Shown here: positions 1-6,460 of the stretch, in pieces
Numbering within the stretch: the first letter of the stretch is position 1
Layout: every line of letters begins with the position of its first letter
Program-made: the position numbers and the translations under genes
DNA from: Bacteroidales bacterium
Lineage (GTDB): Bacteria; Bacteroidota; Bacteroidia; Bacteroidales; UBA7960
Direction of reading: 5' to 3'
DNA length: 6,495 nucleotides
NCBI GenBank assembly: GCA_007131125.1
Contig: SLRE01000093.1
Coordinates: forward strand, 1 to 6,495
Notes under the pieces: model-generated
Seen by the model: the letters and a program-made list of their open reading frames with translations, nothing else
Database searches by the model: none
Told to the model about the DNA's origin: nothing

Positions 1-1797
1 GCAGAAACCAATGATCGCCTGCAGGAGATTGCCCGTGAGGTGACGCCCATGCTGTCGGCTCACAGTACCTCCATCAGCATGGACCAGGATCTGTTTGCCC
101 GTATCCAGGCGGTTTATGAGCAGCGCCACGACCTTGACCTGGATCGTGAGCAAATGCGTGTGGTGGAAACTTACTACCGCGACTTTGAGCGCAATGGTGC
201 CGCCCTTCCTGAAGCAGAGCGCGAGGAGCTCAAAAAATTAAGGGAAAGAATGTCAATGATTTCCCTGCAGCTTGGTGAAAACCAGCTGGCCGAAACCAAT
301 GCTTTTCAGCTGAAACTGGAAACAGAAGAAGACCTGGCCGGACTTCCTGAAAGTGTAAGGAGCTCTGCTGCCGATGCAGCCGAAAGTGCCGGGGTGGATG
401 CCAAAGGCATTGTTACCCTTCACAACCCAAGCTGGATCCCTTTCCTGCAGTTCTCCGAAAGAAGAGACCTCAGGGAAAAGGTTTTCACCGCTTATTTTAT
501 GCGTGGAGACAATGACAACGAGCACGACAACAAAGACCTTTTTGCCGAGTTGATGCAACTGCGCCTTGAAATGGCCAGACTGCTGGGCTATGACAATTAC
601 GCAGAATACTTCCAGGCCATTCAAATGGCCGAAAAGCCGGAAAATGTTTATGACTTCCTTTACGAGATATGGGAACCTTCCCTGGCCCGAGCCAAAGAAG
701 AGCGCGAGCAGATGCAGGCCATCATCGACCGTGAAGGCGGCGATTTTGATCTTAAACCCTGGGACTGGTGGTATTATGCCGAGATCATCCGTCAGGAAGA
801 ATACGAACTGGATGATTCGGAAGTGCGTCCTTACTTTGCCATTGAAAACGTGAAAAAAGGAAACTTCCTGCTGGCCAATAAGTTGTTTGGACTTACCTTC
901 GAGGCCCGTCCAGAAGTACCTGTTTACCACGAAGAAGTGGAAGCCTACGAAGTGTTTGACAATGATGGTAGCCATCTGGGAATCCTTTTCATTGATCCCC
1001 ACCCGAGGCCCGGCAAGCGCGGAGGCGCTTGGTGCGGTACCTATCGCAGCGGCTCTTGGGAAAACGGAGAGCGCATTTCGCCCATCGTTACCATTGTCAT
1101 GAACTTCAGCCGCCCCAGCGGAGGACGTCCCGCCCTGCTTACATGGGATGAAACCACCACCTACTTCCACGAGTTTGGCCATGCCCTGCATAACTTCTTT
1201 GCTGAAGGACGCTACAGGAGAACCAGCCGCAGCGTACCCAGGGATTTTGTTGAGCTTCCTTCACAAATCCTGGAGAATTGGGCAGGCACACCGGAACTGC
1301 TGAAAGAATACGCTTTCCATTACGAAACCGGTGAACCCATTCCTGATGAACTGATCGAGAAGCTCAAAAATGCAGAGCATTTCAACCAGGGGTTCATCAA
1401 TACCGAATACATTGCCGCCGCCATCCTGGATATGGACTGGCACACGGCCGAGCATGGTGATGAGATCGACGTGAGAGCCTTCGAGAATGAATCCCTCAAA
1501 AACATGGGTCTTATCGAAGAGATCAAGCCAAGATACCGCACCACCTATTTCGGACATATCTTTGGTACCGGCTATGCCGCCGGCTATTACGTGTACCGCT
1601 GGGCAGGCGTTCTGGATGCCGATGCCTTTATGGCTTTCCGGGAGTCAGGCGACCTCTACAACCAGGAACTGGCCGAGCGTTTCCGCAAATACATCCTTGC
1701 CAAAAACAACATTTATGAGGGCATGGAAGCCTATGTGAAATTCAGGGGGGAAGAGCCTTCGATTGAGCCTTTCCTTATCCAGAGCGGATTGAAATAG
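1..1797 (+). CDS. dcp: M3 family zinc metallopeptidase, peptidyl-dipeptidase Dcp type (5' end missing)
   Basis: The frame is open from base 1, so the ATG at 40 is probably internal: the residues encoded before it (AETNDRLQEIAREV) already fit the Dcp N-terminal helical region. Dcp-type enzymes remove C-terminal dipeptides from short peptides and serve peptide turnover. Counting codons from base 1, the zinc site HEFGH is at 390-394 and the third ligand Glu is at 418 in DFVELPSQ, the spacing known for thimet oligopeptidase. The substrate-contacting tyrosine segment GYAAGYYVYRW is at 524-534, and the protein ends normally with FRGEEPSIEPFL. Compared with E. coli Dcp (about 680 residues, first zinc His near 470), roughly 80 to 110 residues lie off the left edge. 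Whether it carries a signal peptide or lipobox therefore cannot be seen. An intrinsic terminator follows, so it ends its transcription unit. The M3 assignment is firm. Dcp rather than oligopeptidase A is inferred from overall sequence resemblance. Confidence 0.95.
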   Translation, partial: AETNDRLQEIAREVTPMLSAHSTSISMDQDLFARIQAVYEQRHDLDLDREQMRVVETYYRDFERNGAALPEAEREELKKLRERMSMISLQLGENQLAETNAFQLKLETEEDLAGLPESVRSSAADAAESAGVDAKGIVTLHNPSWIPFLQFSERRDLREKVFTAYFMRGDNDNEHDNKDLFAELMQLRLEMARLLGYDNYAEYFQAIQMAEKPENVYDFLYEIWEPSLARAKEEREQMQAIIDREGGDFDLKPWDWWYYAEIIRQEEYELDDSEVRPYFAIENVKKGNFLLANKLFGLTFEARPEVPVYHEEVEAYEVFDNDGSHLGILFIDPHPRPGKRGGAWCGTYRSGSWENGERISPIVTIVMNFSRPSGGRPALLTWDETTTYFHEFGHALHNFFAEGRYRRTSRSVPRDFVELPSQILENWAGTPELLKEYAFHYETGEPIPDELIEKLKNAEHFNQGFINTEYIAAAILDMDWHTAEHGDEIDVRAFENESLKNMGLIEEIKPRYRTTYFGHIFGTGYAAGYYVYRWAGVLDADAFMAFRESGDLYNQELAERFRKYILAKNNIYEGMEAYVKFRGEEPSIEPFLIQSGLK

Positions 1798-1820
1798 CAA
1801 CCGGAAATTTTCATGCAGTC

Positions 1821-1858
1821 AAAAAAGGCATCATACAATATATATGGTGCCTTTTTTT
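1821..1858 (+). terminator. Intrinsic terminator after the M3 peptidase gene
   Basis: The arms AAAAAAGGCATCAT (1821-1834) and ATGGTGCCTTTTTT (1844-1857) form a 14-bp stem with one U-G wobble and a 9-base loop, and the stem runs into a T7 tract (1852-1858). It begins 24 bases after the peptidase stop codon. The A tract on the left arm means it could also work on the minus strand, but no gene is seen that would need it there. Confidence 0.85.
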
Positions 1859-1879
1859 ATTCCGCCAAAAAAAATATGC

Positions 1880-1910
1880 CTCCCCGGATGTTCGGTTCGG
1901 GAGTTTTATT
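1880..1910 (+). terminator. Weak second hairpin with a T-rich tail
   Basis: CTCCC (1880-1884) can pair with GGGAG (1899-1903). After a bulged C, GGA (1886-1888) can pair with TTC (1896-1898), which includes one G-U pair. TTTTATTT follows. This could be a back-up terminator for the M3 gene that shields the promoter just downstream. The short, bulged stem makes this uncertain. Confidence 0.25.
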
Positions 1911-1915
1911 TACCG

Positions 1916-1949
1916 TTTGATTTGCAAAAAAGGTTTTGTGTTATTTTTG
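1916..1949 (+). promoter_or_regulatory. Bacteroidota-type promoter of the methyltransferase gene
   Basis: TATTTTTG at 1942-1949 matches the Bacteroidota -7 consensus TAnnTTTG exactly. Two TTTG boxes lie upstream, at 1916-1919 and 1921-1924, with spacers of 22 and 17 bases; the usual spacing is about 19 to 21, so neither is ideal. Transcription should begin near 1955, leaving a leader of only about 25 bases before the ATG at 1981. No Shine-Dalgarno sequence is present in that leader, as is common in this phylum. Confidence 0.7.
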
Positions 1950-1952
1950 CAA
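1922..1952. repeat. 9-bp inverted repeat overlapping the promoter
   Basis: TTGCAAAAA (1922-1930) and TTTTTGCAA (1944-1952) are perfect reverse complements separated by 13 bases, so their centres are 22 bp apart, about two helical turns. The left arm overlaps the nearer TTTG box and the right arm overlaps the -7 box. It could be an operator for a dimeric regulator. It could also be a by-product of AT-rich promoter sequence. There is no T tract, so it is not a terminator. Confidence 0.5.
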
Positions 1953-1980
1953 TACCACCCCGGGAAAAAATCAACAGTTC

Positions 1981-2613
1981 ATGAAAAATTCCGACAATCC
2001 CTGGAAAACCATTCCGGCCGAAGATTACGAGGCCCACATGGGCAATCCCCTGGTAGGGCAGCTTCAAGCTTTGGGCTATATTACCCGGGAAGTCCTGAAC
2101 AGGTATCATCCCAACCGCTTTATGATGCTTGGCTGCTGCACGGGAAACGGCTTTGAACATGTAAACCCGGAAATTACCAAACAGGTAATTGGGGTGGATA
2201 TCAACCCGGATTACCTGAAAATTGCCGGAAAGCGCTATGGAGCCAAAATACCGGAATTAAAGCTTTTCTGTTTGGACCTCAATGAAGATTGGCTGCCGGA
2301 GCTGGAAGTGGACCTGGTGATGGGTGGTTTGATCCTTGAATATGTGGACCCTGAAAAAACTGCAGTGCAAGTTCAAAAGGTTTTGCCAACGGGAGGGATC
2401 GCCGTTTTTGTAATACAACAAACAGGGAATTCTTCTTTTGTTTCACCCACCGGCATAAAATCCCTGGAAGCTCTTGGGGCCATTTCCCGGGAATTGGATC
2501 CTCATGAGGTGCAAAGTGTTTTTGAAGCCTGTTATTTTGAGTTGCAGGAATTGCAGGAAATGAATCTTCCCGGGAATAAAAAATTTATCCGCCTGGTTTT
2601 TGAAAAAATCTGA
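1981..2613 (+). CDS. Class I SAM-dependent methyltransferase, substrate unknown
   Basis: This 210-residue soluble protein has a Rossmann-type methyltransferase core. The glycine-rich SAM-binding motif I is LGCCTGNG at 50-57. The acidic residue after strand beta 2, expected to bind the ribose hydroxyls, is Asp73 in IGVDIN. A further acidic position follows in FCLDLNEDW (96-104), and the strand-4 segment DLVMGGLILEYV is at 111-122. There is no signal peptide or membrane segment. The N-terminal stretch DYEAHMGNPLVGQLQAL (15-31) resembles, from memory, a group of small uncharacterised methyltransferases of bacteria. The ATG at 1981 is chosen over the upstream TTG at 1936 because the promoter -7 box lies between them. 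The gene stands alone, with its own promoter and terminator, so context gives no hint of the substrate, which may be a small molecule. No gene symbol is justified. Confidence 0.9.
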   Translation: MKNSDNPWKTIPAEDYEAHMGNPLVGQLQALGYITREVLNRYHPNRFMMLGCCTGNGFEHVNPEITKQVIGVDINPDYLKIAGKRYGAKIPELKLFCLDLNEDWLPELEVDLVMGGLILEYVDPEKTAVQVQKVLPTGGIAVFVIQQTGNSSFVSPTGIKSLEALGAISRELDPHEVQSVFEACYFELQELQEMNLPGNKKFIRLVFEKI

Positions 2614-2625
2614 ACCGATATAATA

Positions 2626-2646
2626 GCAGGGTTTACCCTGTCTTTT
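2626..2646 (+). terminator. Intrinsic terminator after the methyltransferase gene
   Basis: CAGGG (2627-2631) and CCCTG (2636-2640) form a 5-bp stem, extended by a G-U pair, around the loop TTTA. TCTTTT follows. It starts 13 bases after the stop codon. The stem is short but GC-rich, and the position fits. Confidence 0.6.
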
Positions 2647-2657
2647 CCCTGACAATT

Positions 2658-2692
2658 GTTTAATTTAGCGGTAAATTTTAATAAACTTTTTT
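2658..2692 (+). terminator. AT-rich hairpin followed by T6, possible second terminator
   Basis: AATTTA (2662-2667) pairs with TAAATT (2672-2677) around the loop GCGG. GTTT (2658-2661) can pair with AAAC (2683-2686) across a 5-base bulge, and T6 follows directly (2687-2692). It may back up the weak terminator just before it. The stem is almost all A-T, so its stability is doubtful. The same stretch contains TAATTTAG (2661-2668), one mismatch from a -7 promoter box, so a promoter reading is also possible. Confidence 0.3.
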
Positions 2693-2737
2693 CATGAACC
2701 GGGCATGGCAAAGAGTTTGGTAAAAAGGGGAATGTAG

Positions 2738-2776
2738 GGTAGAGGATAGAGGATAACTCTACTACTTTCTACTCTC
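2738..2776. repeat. Short heptamer-periodic tract with internal dyad symmetry
   Basis: Read in sevens from 2738, the sequence is GGTAGAG, GATAGAG, GATAACT, CTACTAC, TTTCTAC, then TCTC. A purine-rich half is followed by a pyrimidine-rich half. GTAGAG (2739-2744) is the perfect complement of CTCTAC (2757-2762), so a hairpin can form. Similar degenerate heptamer tracts built on GTAGAAA-like units occur, from memory, in Bacteroidota intergenic DNA. No function is claimed. The rest of the gap 2614-2838 holds no gene. The nearest promoter-like box to the amidase is GAGATTTG (2808-2815), one mismatch from TAnnTTTG and without a matching upstream box. Confidence 0.45.
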
Positions 2777-2838
2777 AGGGAGACCCGGGACACATTTTTT
2801 TAGCTCAGAGATTTGATTATTTGTAAAATAATGAACAC

Positions 2839-4500
2839 ATGAAGAAAACCTTAATCCCGGTATTTCTGGTGGTTGCCTTTTTAATGGGCTTTGCGGCTGC
2901 ACGCATGAACGAAGGGATTTCCATTGCCACCATAGAAAATGCCGGAAGGCTTATTGGGCTTGAATTTAAACAGGAGCAGCAGGAGATGATGAAAAGCGGG
3001 CTGGAAAGCTACCGGGATGATTACCAGTCTATTCGGGAGCATACCCCTGACAATGCTGTGATCCCGGCCTTTTTGTTTGATCCGCTTTTTGGAGAGATGC
3101 CGGAGAAGGAACCTGTAAAACCGGTTCACTGGGAGATACCCATGGATGTTGCGCTTCCCGAAAACCCCGATGAGCTTGCCTTTTTCAGCATACCGGAGTT
3201 GGCCTCCCTGCTCAGGCAGGGAAAGATCACTTCCGAAGAGCTTACGGTTTTTTTCTTAAACCGCCTGAAAAAATACGGTGACACCCTGGAATGTGTCATC
3301 AGCCTCACGGAAAGCAGGGCCCTTGAAATGGCCCGCAAAGCGGACCGTGAAATCGCTGCCGGAAACTACCGTGGTCCTCTGCACGGTATTCCTTATGGCG
3401 CCAAAGACCTTTTTGCAGTTGAAGGATACAAAACCACCTGGGGTGCAATACCTTACAATGACCAGATGATAGATGAAACTGCCCATGTGGTCCGTCAGCT
3501 TGATGAGGCCGGCGCGGTGCTGGTGGCCAAACTTACCCTGGGCTCACTGGCCATGGGCGATATATGGTTTGGAGGCACCACCCGCAATCCCTGGAACCTG
3601 GAGCAGGGCTCCAGCGGTTCATCTGCAGGATCGGGCGCGGCAGTAGCTGCAGGGCTTGTACCTTTTGCCCTGGGTACAGAAACCCTGGGCAGCATCGTTT
3701 CTCCCTCTACCCGCTGCGGTGTAACGGGCCTGAGGCCTACCTTCGGGAAGGTGGGCAGAAGCGGGGCCATGGCCCTGAGCTGGACCATGGACAAAATCGG
3801 ACCAATGGCACGTTCGGCCATGGAAACAGCAATGGTGCTGGACGCCATTAACGGAAAAGACCCACATGACCCTTATTATCGGGAAAGCGGTTTGAAAGCC
3901 CCGGCCGGCATTAACCCGGAAGAACTTAGAGTGGGTTATCTTCACGAACTGTTTGACTGGGAAGATGAAAACAGGATACATGAGGTGCAGGTGTTGAATG
4001 ACCTGCGTGAAATGGGAATCAATCCTGAAAAAGTGGAGTGGACTTTTGAGGTTCCTGCCAATGCTTTGAGCCTGATACTGATGGCGGAGGCGGCAGCAGC
4101 TTTTGACGAACTAACGGTTTCCGGAAAGGATTCTATGCTGGTTGCACAGACGGAAAATTCCTGGCCGAACTTTTTCCGAACTGCCCGGTTTATTCCTGCA
4201 GTGGAGTATATCAATGCCAACCGTATCCGCACCCTTTTGATCCATGAGGTCAACTCCCTATTGAAAGATTACGATGTATTGGTAACTCCTTCTTTTGGAG
4301 GAAACCAGCTTTTGGTTACCAATCTTACCGGGCATCCCTGCCTTGTAGCTCCGGCAGGGTTCAATGAAGAAGGGGCACCCGTGAGCATTTCATTTATCGG
4401 AAACCTTCACCGGGAAGGAGAACTGGTTGCCCTGGCGCAGGCCTGGCAGGATTTTTCCGGGCATCATCTTTTGCGTCCTCCCTTTTTCGCAACTGACTAA
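2839..4500 (+). CDS. Exported amidase-signature family hydrolase
   Basis: This 553-residue enzyme belongs to the amidase-signature family, which hydrolyses carboxamide bonds with a Ser-cisSer-Lys triad. The expected triad is visible: Lys189 in GIPYGAKD, Ser261 in GSSGSSAGS (257-265) and Ser285 in GTETLGSI (279-286). The 24-residue gap between the two serines equals that in fatty acid amide hydrolase. Residues 1-21 look like a Sec signal peptide (KK, hydrophobic core, then AAA before Arg22), so the enzyme probably acts in the periplasm; this argues against a GatA role in tRNA amidation. Residues 25-85 form a separate N-terminal module (IGLEFKQEQQEMM and an FDPLFG segment) that I recall from other secreted amidases. 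The C-terminus is complete. The substrate cannot be told. No Shine-Dalgarno sequence precedes the ATG, and an overlapping ATG at 2831 stops after three codons. The membrane protein gene starts 12 bases downstream, which suggests one operon. Confidence 0.92.
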   Translation: MKKTLIPVFLVVAFLMGFAAARMNEGISIATIENAGRLIGLEFKQEQQEMMKSGLESYRDDYQSIREHTPDNAVIPAFLFDPLFGEMPEKEPVKPVHWEIPMDVALPENPDELAFFSIPELASLLRQGKITSEELTVFFLNRLKKYGDTLECVISLTESRALEMARKADREIAAGNYRGPLHGIPYGAKDLFAVEGYKTTWGAIPYNDQMIDETAHVVRQLDEAGAVLVAKLTLGSLAMGDIWFGGTTRNPWNLEQGSSGSSAGSGAAVAAGLVPFALGTETLGSIVSPSTRCGVTGLRPTFGKVGRSGAMALSWTMDKIGPMARSAMETAMVLDAINGKDPHDPYYRESGLKAPAGINPEELRVGYLHELFDWEDENRIHEVQVLNDLREMGINPEKVEWTFEVPANALSLILMAEAAAAFDELTVSGKDSMLVAQTENSWPNFFRTARFIPAVEYINANRIRTLLIHEVNSLLKDYDVLVTPSFGGNQLLVTNLTGHPCLVAPAGFNEEGAPVSISFIGNLHREGELVALAQAWQDFSGHHLLRPPFFATD

Positions 4501-4512
4501 AAACGAAATACT

Positions 4513-5634
4513 ATGGAAGTAAGACTGCCTCTTTATGCCAAACTGGTATTTATCCTTGCGGGGATCATCCTCACGGCCTTTTTAATGATCACCGCCAAAA
4601 GCATCCTGGTGCCTTTGCTGATCTCGGGTTTGCTTGCCGTGCTGATCAGCCCCCTCGCAGGCTGGCTTGAAAAAAATGGCATTCATAAGATACTGGCTTG
4701 TTTTATCAGTCTGATCGCCCTGATCGCTTTTTTGTCGGGACTGATATATTTCTTTTACAACCAGATCATTGGTTTTGCCGACGACCTTTCTGCACTGCAA
4801 CGAAGATTTGCTGAACTATTGGGTACTTTCAATGAATTTCTTGAAGCCAATATAGAAGGGGCAGTTCCCATTTCAATGGAAAATATTGAAAAGGCCATTT
4901 TCGACTACGTTTCAGCCAATGTGGCCACCCTGACCCAGGGGGTGATTGCCACGGCCACCACCCTGACCATCATGTTTATTATCCCGGTTTATATCTTCCT
5001 GTTTTTGTATTTCCGCACTTTTCTGATCGAATTTGTCATGCGGGCCTTCACAGAGAAAAACCGCCCCAAAGTGCAAAACGTAATTCATAAGGTAAAGCTG
5101 GTGGTACAAAACTATATTACCGGGATGCTTGTGGTTATTTTAATCCTGGCCATTTTAAACAGCATTGCCCTTTTGAGCCTTGGAATCAGGCATGCCATGC
5201 TGTTTGCCGTGTTTGCCGCCATGTTGAACGTGATCCCCTTTCTGGGGCCGTTTATCGGGGCTACCCTACCCATTCTCTTTGCCCTGCTTACCAAAGACTC
5301 ACTCTGGTATCCATTTGGGGTGTTTCTGGCATTTTACGTTATTCAGTTGGCCGAAAGCAACTTTTTTACTCCAAAGATTGTGGGGGGAAAAGTTTCCATG
5401 AATCCTTTCATGACCATACTTGCCTTGTTTGTGGGTAACTTTATATGGGGCCTGGCCGGCATGATTCTGTTTATTCCCGGTATGGCGATTTTAAAAGTGA
5501 TCTTTGATGAAATACCTGGCATGGAACCTTACGGATTTTTGCTTGGGCACGCCAGGACTACCGCCAAAGAGAAAACCGACAGACGAGGGCTTCGGGATCA
5601 GATCCGTTCTGTCAGAGGCCGTTTCAGGATATAA
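4513..5634 (+). CDS. AI-2E family (UPF0118/PerM-like) integral membrane protein
   Basis: This 373-residue inner-membrane protein has about eight hydrophobic segments, roughly at 8-30, 31-50, 59-82, 144-168, 201-224, 228-258, 265-281 and 298-331. A soluble loop at about 84-138 fits the family pattern. Conserved family segments are present: LNVIPFLGPFIGA (238-250) and ESNFFTPKIVGGKVSMNP (281-298). Family members have been proposed to export autoinducer-2 or to act as ion antiporters or permeases, so the transported substrate here is open. The tail from about 346 is strongly basic, with ten Arg or Lys in the last 28 residues, and is probably cytoplasmic. Its coding end overlaps the 3' end of truA by 11 bases. 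It lies 12 bases after the amidase gene on the same strand and is likely co-transcribed with it. No Shine-Dalgarno sequence is seen before the ATG, and the amidase promoter presumably serves both. Confidence 0.93.
   Translation: MEVRLPLYAKLVFILAGIILTAFLMITAKSILVPLLISGLLAVLISPLAGWLEKNGIHKILACFISLIALIAFLSGLIYFFYNQIIGFADDLSALQRRFAELLGTFNEFLEANIEGAVPISMENIEKAIFDYVSANVATLTQGVIATATTLTIMFIIPVYIFLFLYFRTFLIEFVMRAFTEKNRPKVQNVIHKVKLVVQNYITGMLVVILILAILNSIALLSLGIRHAMLFAVFAAMLNVIPFLGPFIGATLPILFALLTKDSLWYPFGVFLAFYVIQLAESNFFTPKIVGGKVSMNPFMTILALFVGNFIWGLAGMILFIPGMAILKVIFDEIPGMEPYGFLLGHARTTAKEKTDRRGLRDQIRSVRGRFRI
5566..5615 (-). terminator. Candidate truA terminator inside the AI-2E protein coding region
   Basis: On the minus strand CTGACAGA (5615 to 5608) can pair with TCTGTCGG (5583 to 5576), an 8-bp stem with one U-G pair and a 24-base loop. 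Inside the loop, GGAT and ATCC form a small inner hairpin. TTTTCTCTTT (5575 to 5566) follows. On the plus strand the wobble becomes a C-A mismatch and no T tract follows, so the signal points leftward. It begins 9 bases after the truA stop codon. The long loop keeps confidence moderate. Confidence 0.45.
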
Positions 5635-6394
5635 GGCCTTTGGGGTATTCAATACCGCTGAGGTACAGACCGCAACCTGGAGCAGAATATCCCGCCTGGT
5701 TGCGGTCTTTGCTTTCTATGATCAGGGCGAAATCCTCAGGGCTTAGCTTCTCCAATCCCACATCCACCAAGGTACCTGTAATGGCCCTGACCATATTGCG
5801 TAAAAACCGGTTGGCTTTTATCTCAAATTTCAGCAGATGATCTTCCCGGGTCCACTGGGCCACCATTATCTGGCAAAGGTTGGTTTTTACCTGGGTATTG
5901 GATTTCGAGAAACTCGAAAAATCTTCATAAGAGAACAAGAGGGATGTAGCCTGCTGCATGGCTTCCAGGTTGAGTTTGCGTTCAAAGATCCATGCCCTTC
6001 CCTGCCAGAAAGGATCCTTGCGGGTACATATATAATAGTGGTAGGTACGGCTTATTGCGTCATAGCGGGCATGCGCCCGGGCATGTACCGGTATGATTTC
6101 AAATATGGCAATGTCGTGGGGCAATACTTTGTTGAGTTTGTATGTCAGCTGTTGCAGGTCTGGCATTTCAGCAGCTGCAGGTCCGTCAAAATGAGCATAA
6201 AATTCTTTGGCGTGCACCCCGGTATCGGTTCGTCCGGCCCCCATAGTGCGGATGTCGGTTTTCAGCAGAATGCCAAGGGCTTCATCCAGGGTTTGCTGCA
6301 CCGTGGGCAGTCCGGGCTGTATTTGCCACCCGCAATAAGCCGAGCCCTCATAACACATGTGTACAAAATACCTGCCCTTTGTTGTTGCTTCCAT
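5624..6394 (-). CDS. truA: tRNA pseudouridine(38-40) synthase TruA
   Basis: TruA converts uridines 38, 39 and 40 of the tRNA anticodon stem to pseudouridine in the cytoplasm. The 256-residue product has the family's usual length and all its landmarks. YCGWQIQP is at 20-27. GAGRTDTGVHA (52-62) carries the catalytic Asp57. RTYHYY (116-121) carries the conserved active-site Tyr118. The RNA-binding segment NRFLRNMVRAITGTLVDVG is at 195-213, and APGCGLYL (238-245) is the C-terminal motif. In that motif Gly240 stands where Ala or Pro is usual in APAxGLxL. The ATG at 6394 is the only sensible start; its leader is A-rich and has no Shine-Dalgarno sequence. The gene is convergent with the AI-2E protein gene and shares its last 11 bases with it. 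A perfect 11-bp hairpin likely to end rightward transcription lies within its C-terminal coding part. Confidence 0.97.
   Translation of the reverse strand: MEATTKGRYFVHMCYEGSAYCGWQIQPGLPTVQQTLDEALGILLKTDIRTMGAGRTDTGVHAKEFYAHFDGPAAAEMPDLQQLTYKLNKVLPHDIAIFEIIPVHARAHARYDAISRTYHYYICTRKDPFWQGRAWIFERKLNLEAMQQATSLLFSYEDFSSFSKSNTQVKTNLCQIMVAQWTREDHLLKFEIKANRFLRNMVRAITGTLVDVGLEKLSPEDFALIIESKDRNQAGYSAPGCGLYLSGIEYPKGLIS
5667..5717 (+). terminator. Strong candidate terminator of the amidase/AI-2E operon, inside truA
   Basis: AGACCGCAACC (5667-5677) and GGTTGCGGTCT (5698-5708) are perfect 11-base reverse complements, rich in G-C, separated by 20 bases. The T-rich run TTTGCTTTCT follows on the plus strand (5708-5717). 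It starts 33 bases after the AI-2E protein stop codon, the usual place for an intrinsic terminator. On the minus strand no T tract follows the hairpin, so truA transcripts should read through. The arms encode conserved truA residues (DRNQ and GCGL segments). Confidence 0.65.
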
Positions 6395-6414
6395 TTTAGG
6401 TTTTTGAGAAATAA

Positions 6415-6422
6415 CAAAACTA
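6415..6422 (-). promoter_or_regulatory. -7 promoter box of truA
   Basis: On the minus strand TAGTTTTG matches TAnnTTTG exactly. A start point near 6408 would give a leader of about 15 bases before the ATG at 6394. The upstream box at the expected distance is TTTT rather than TTTG, while a true TTTG lies only 12 bases upstream, so the -33 element is weak. A second near-match, TAATTTTC on the minus strand at about 6460-6467, would give a longer leader. Confidence 0.6.
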
Positions 6423-6460
6423 AATCTTTAAGGGCAAATAAAAAATTTTTAAAAGGAGGG

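Noticed and set aside
253..1191. A 312-codon open frame on the minus strand, antisense to the M3 peptidase gene.
   Set aside because: The sense strand encodes a clear M3 catalytic domain. The antisense product shows no recognisable domain and is a by-product of codon use.
2540..2562. Tandem TTGCAGGAA in the methyltransferase gene.
   Set aside because: Two copies only, encoding LQELQE in a helix, which is ordinary coding repetition.
2694..2723. A nine-codon frame MNRAWQRVW in the gap before the amidase, possibly a leader peptide.
   Set aside because: It is very short, has no clear promoter or attenuator around it, and two Trp codons in nine can occur by chance.
6060..6100. Near-repeated GGGCATG units that also form a short dyad within truA.
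   Set aside because: They encode the alternating HARAHAR residues of TruA and have no T tract, so codon repetition explains them.
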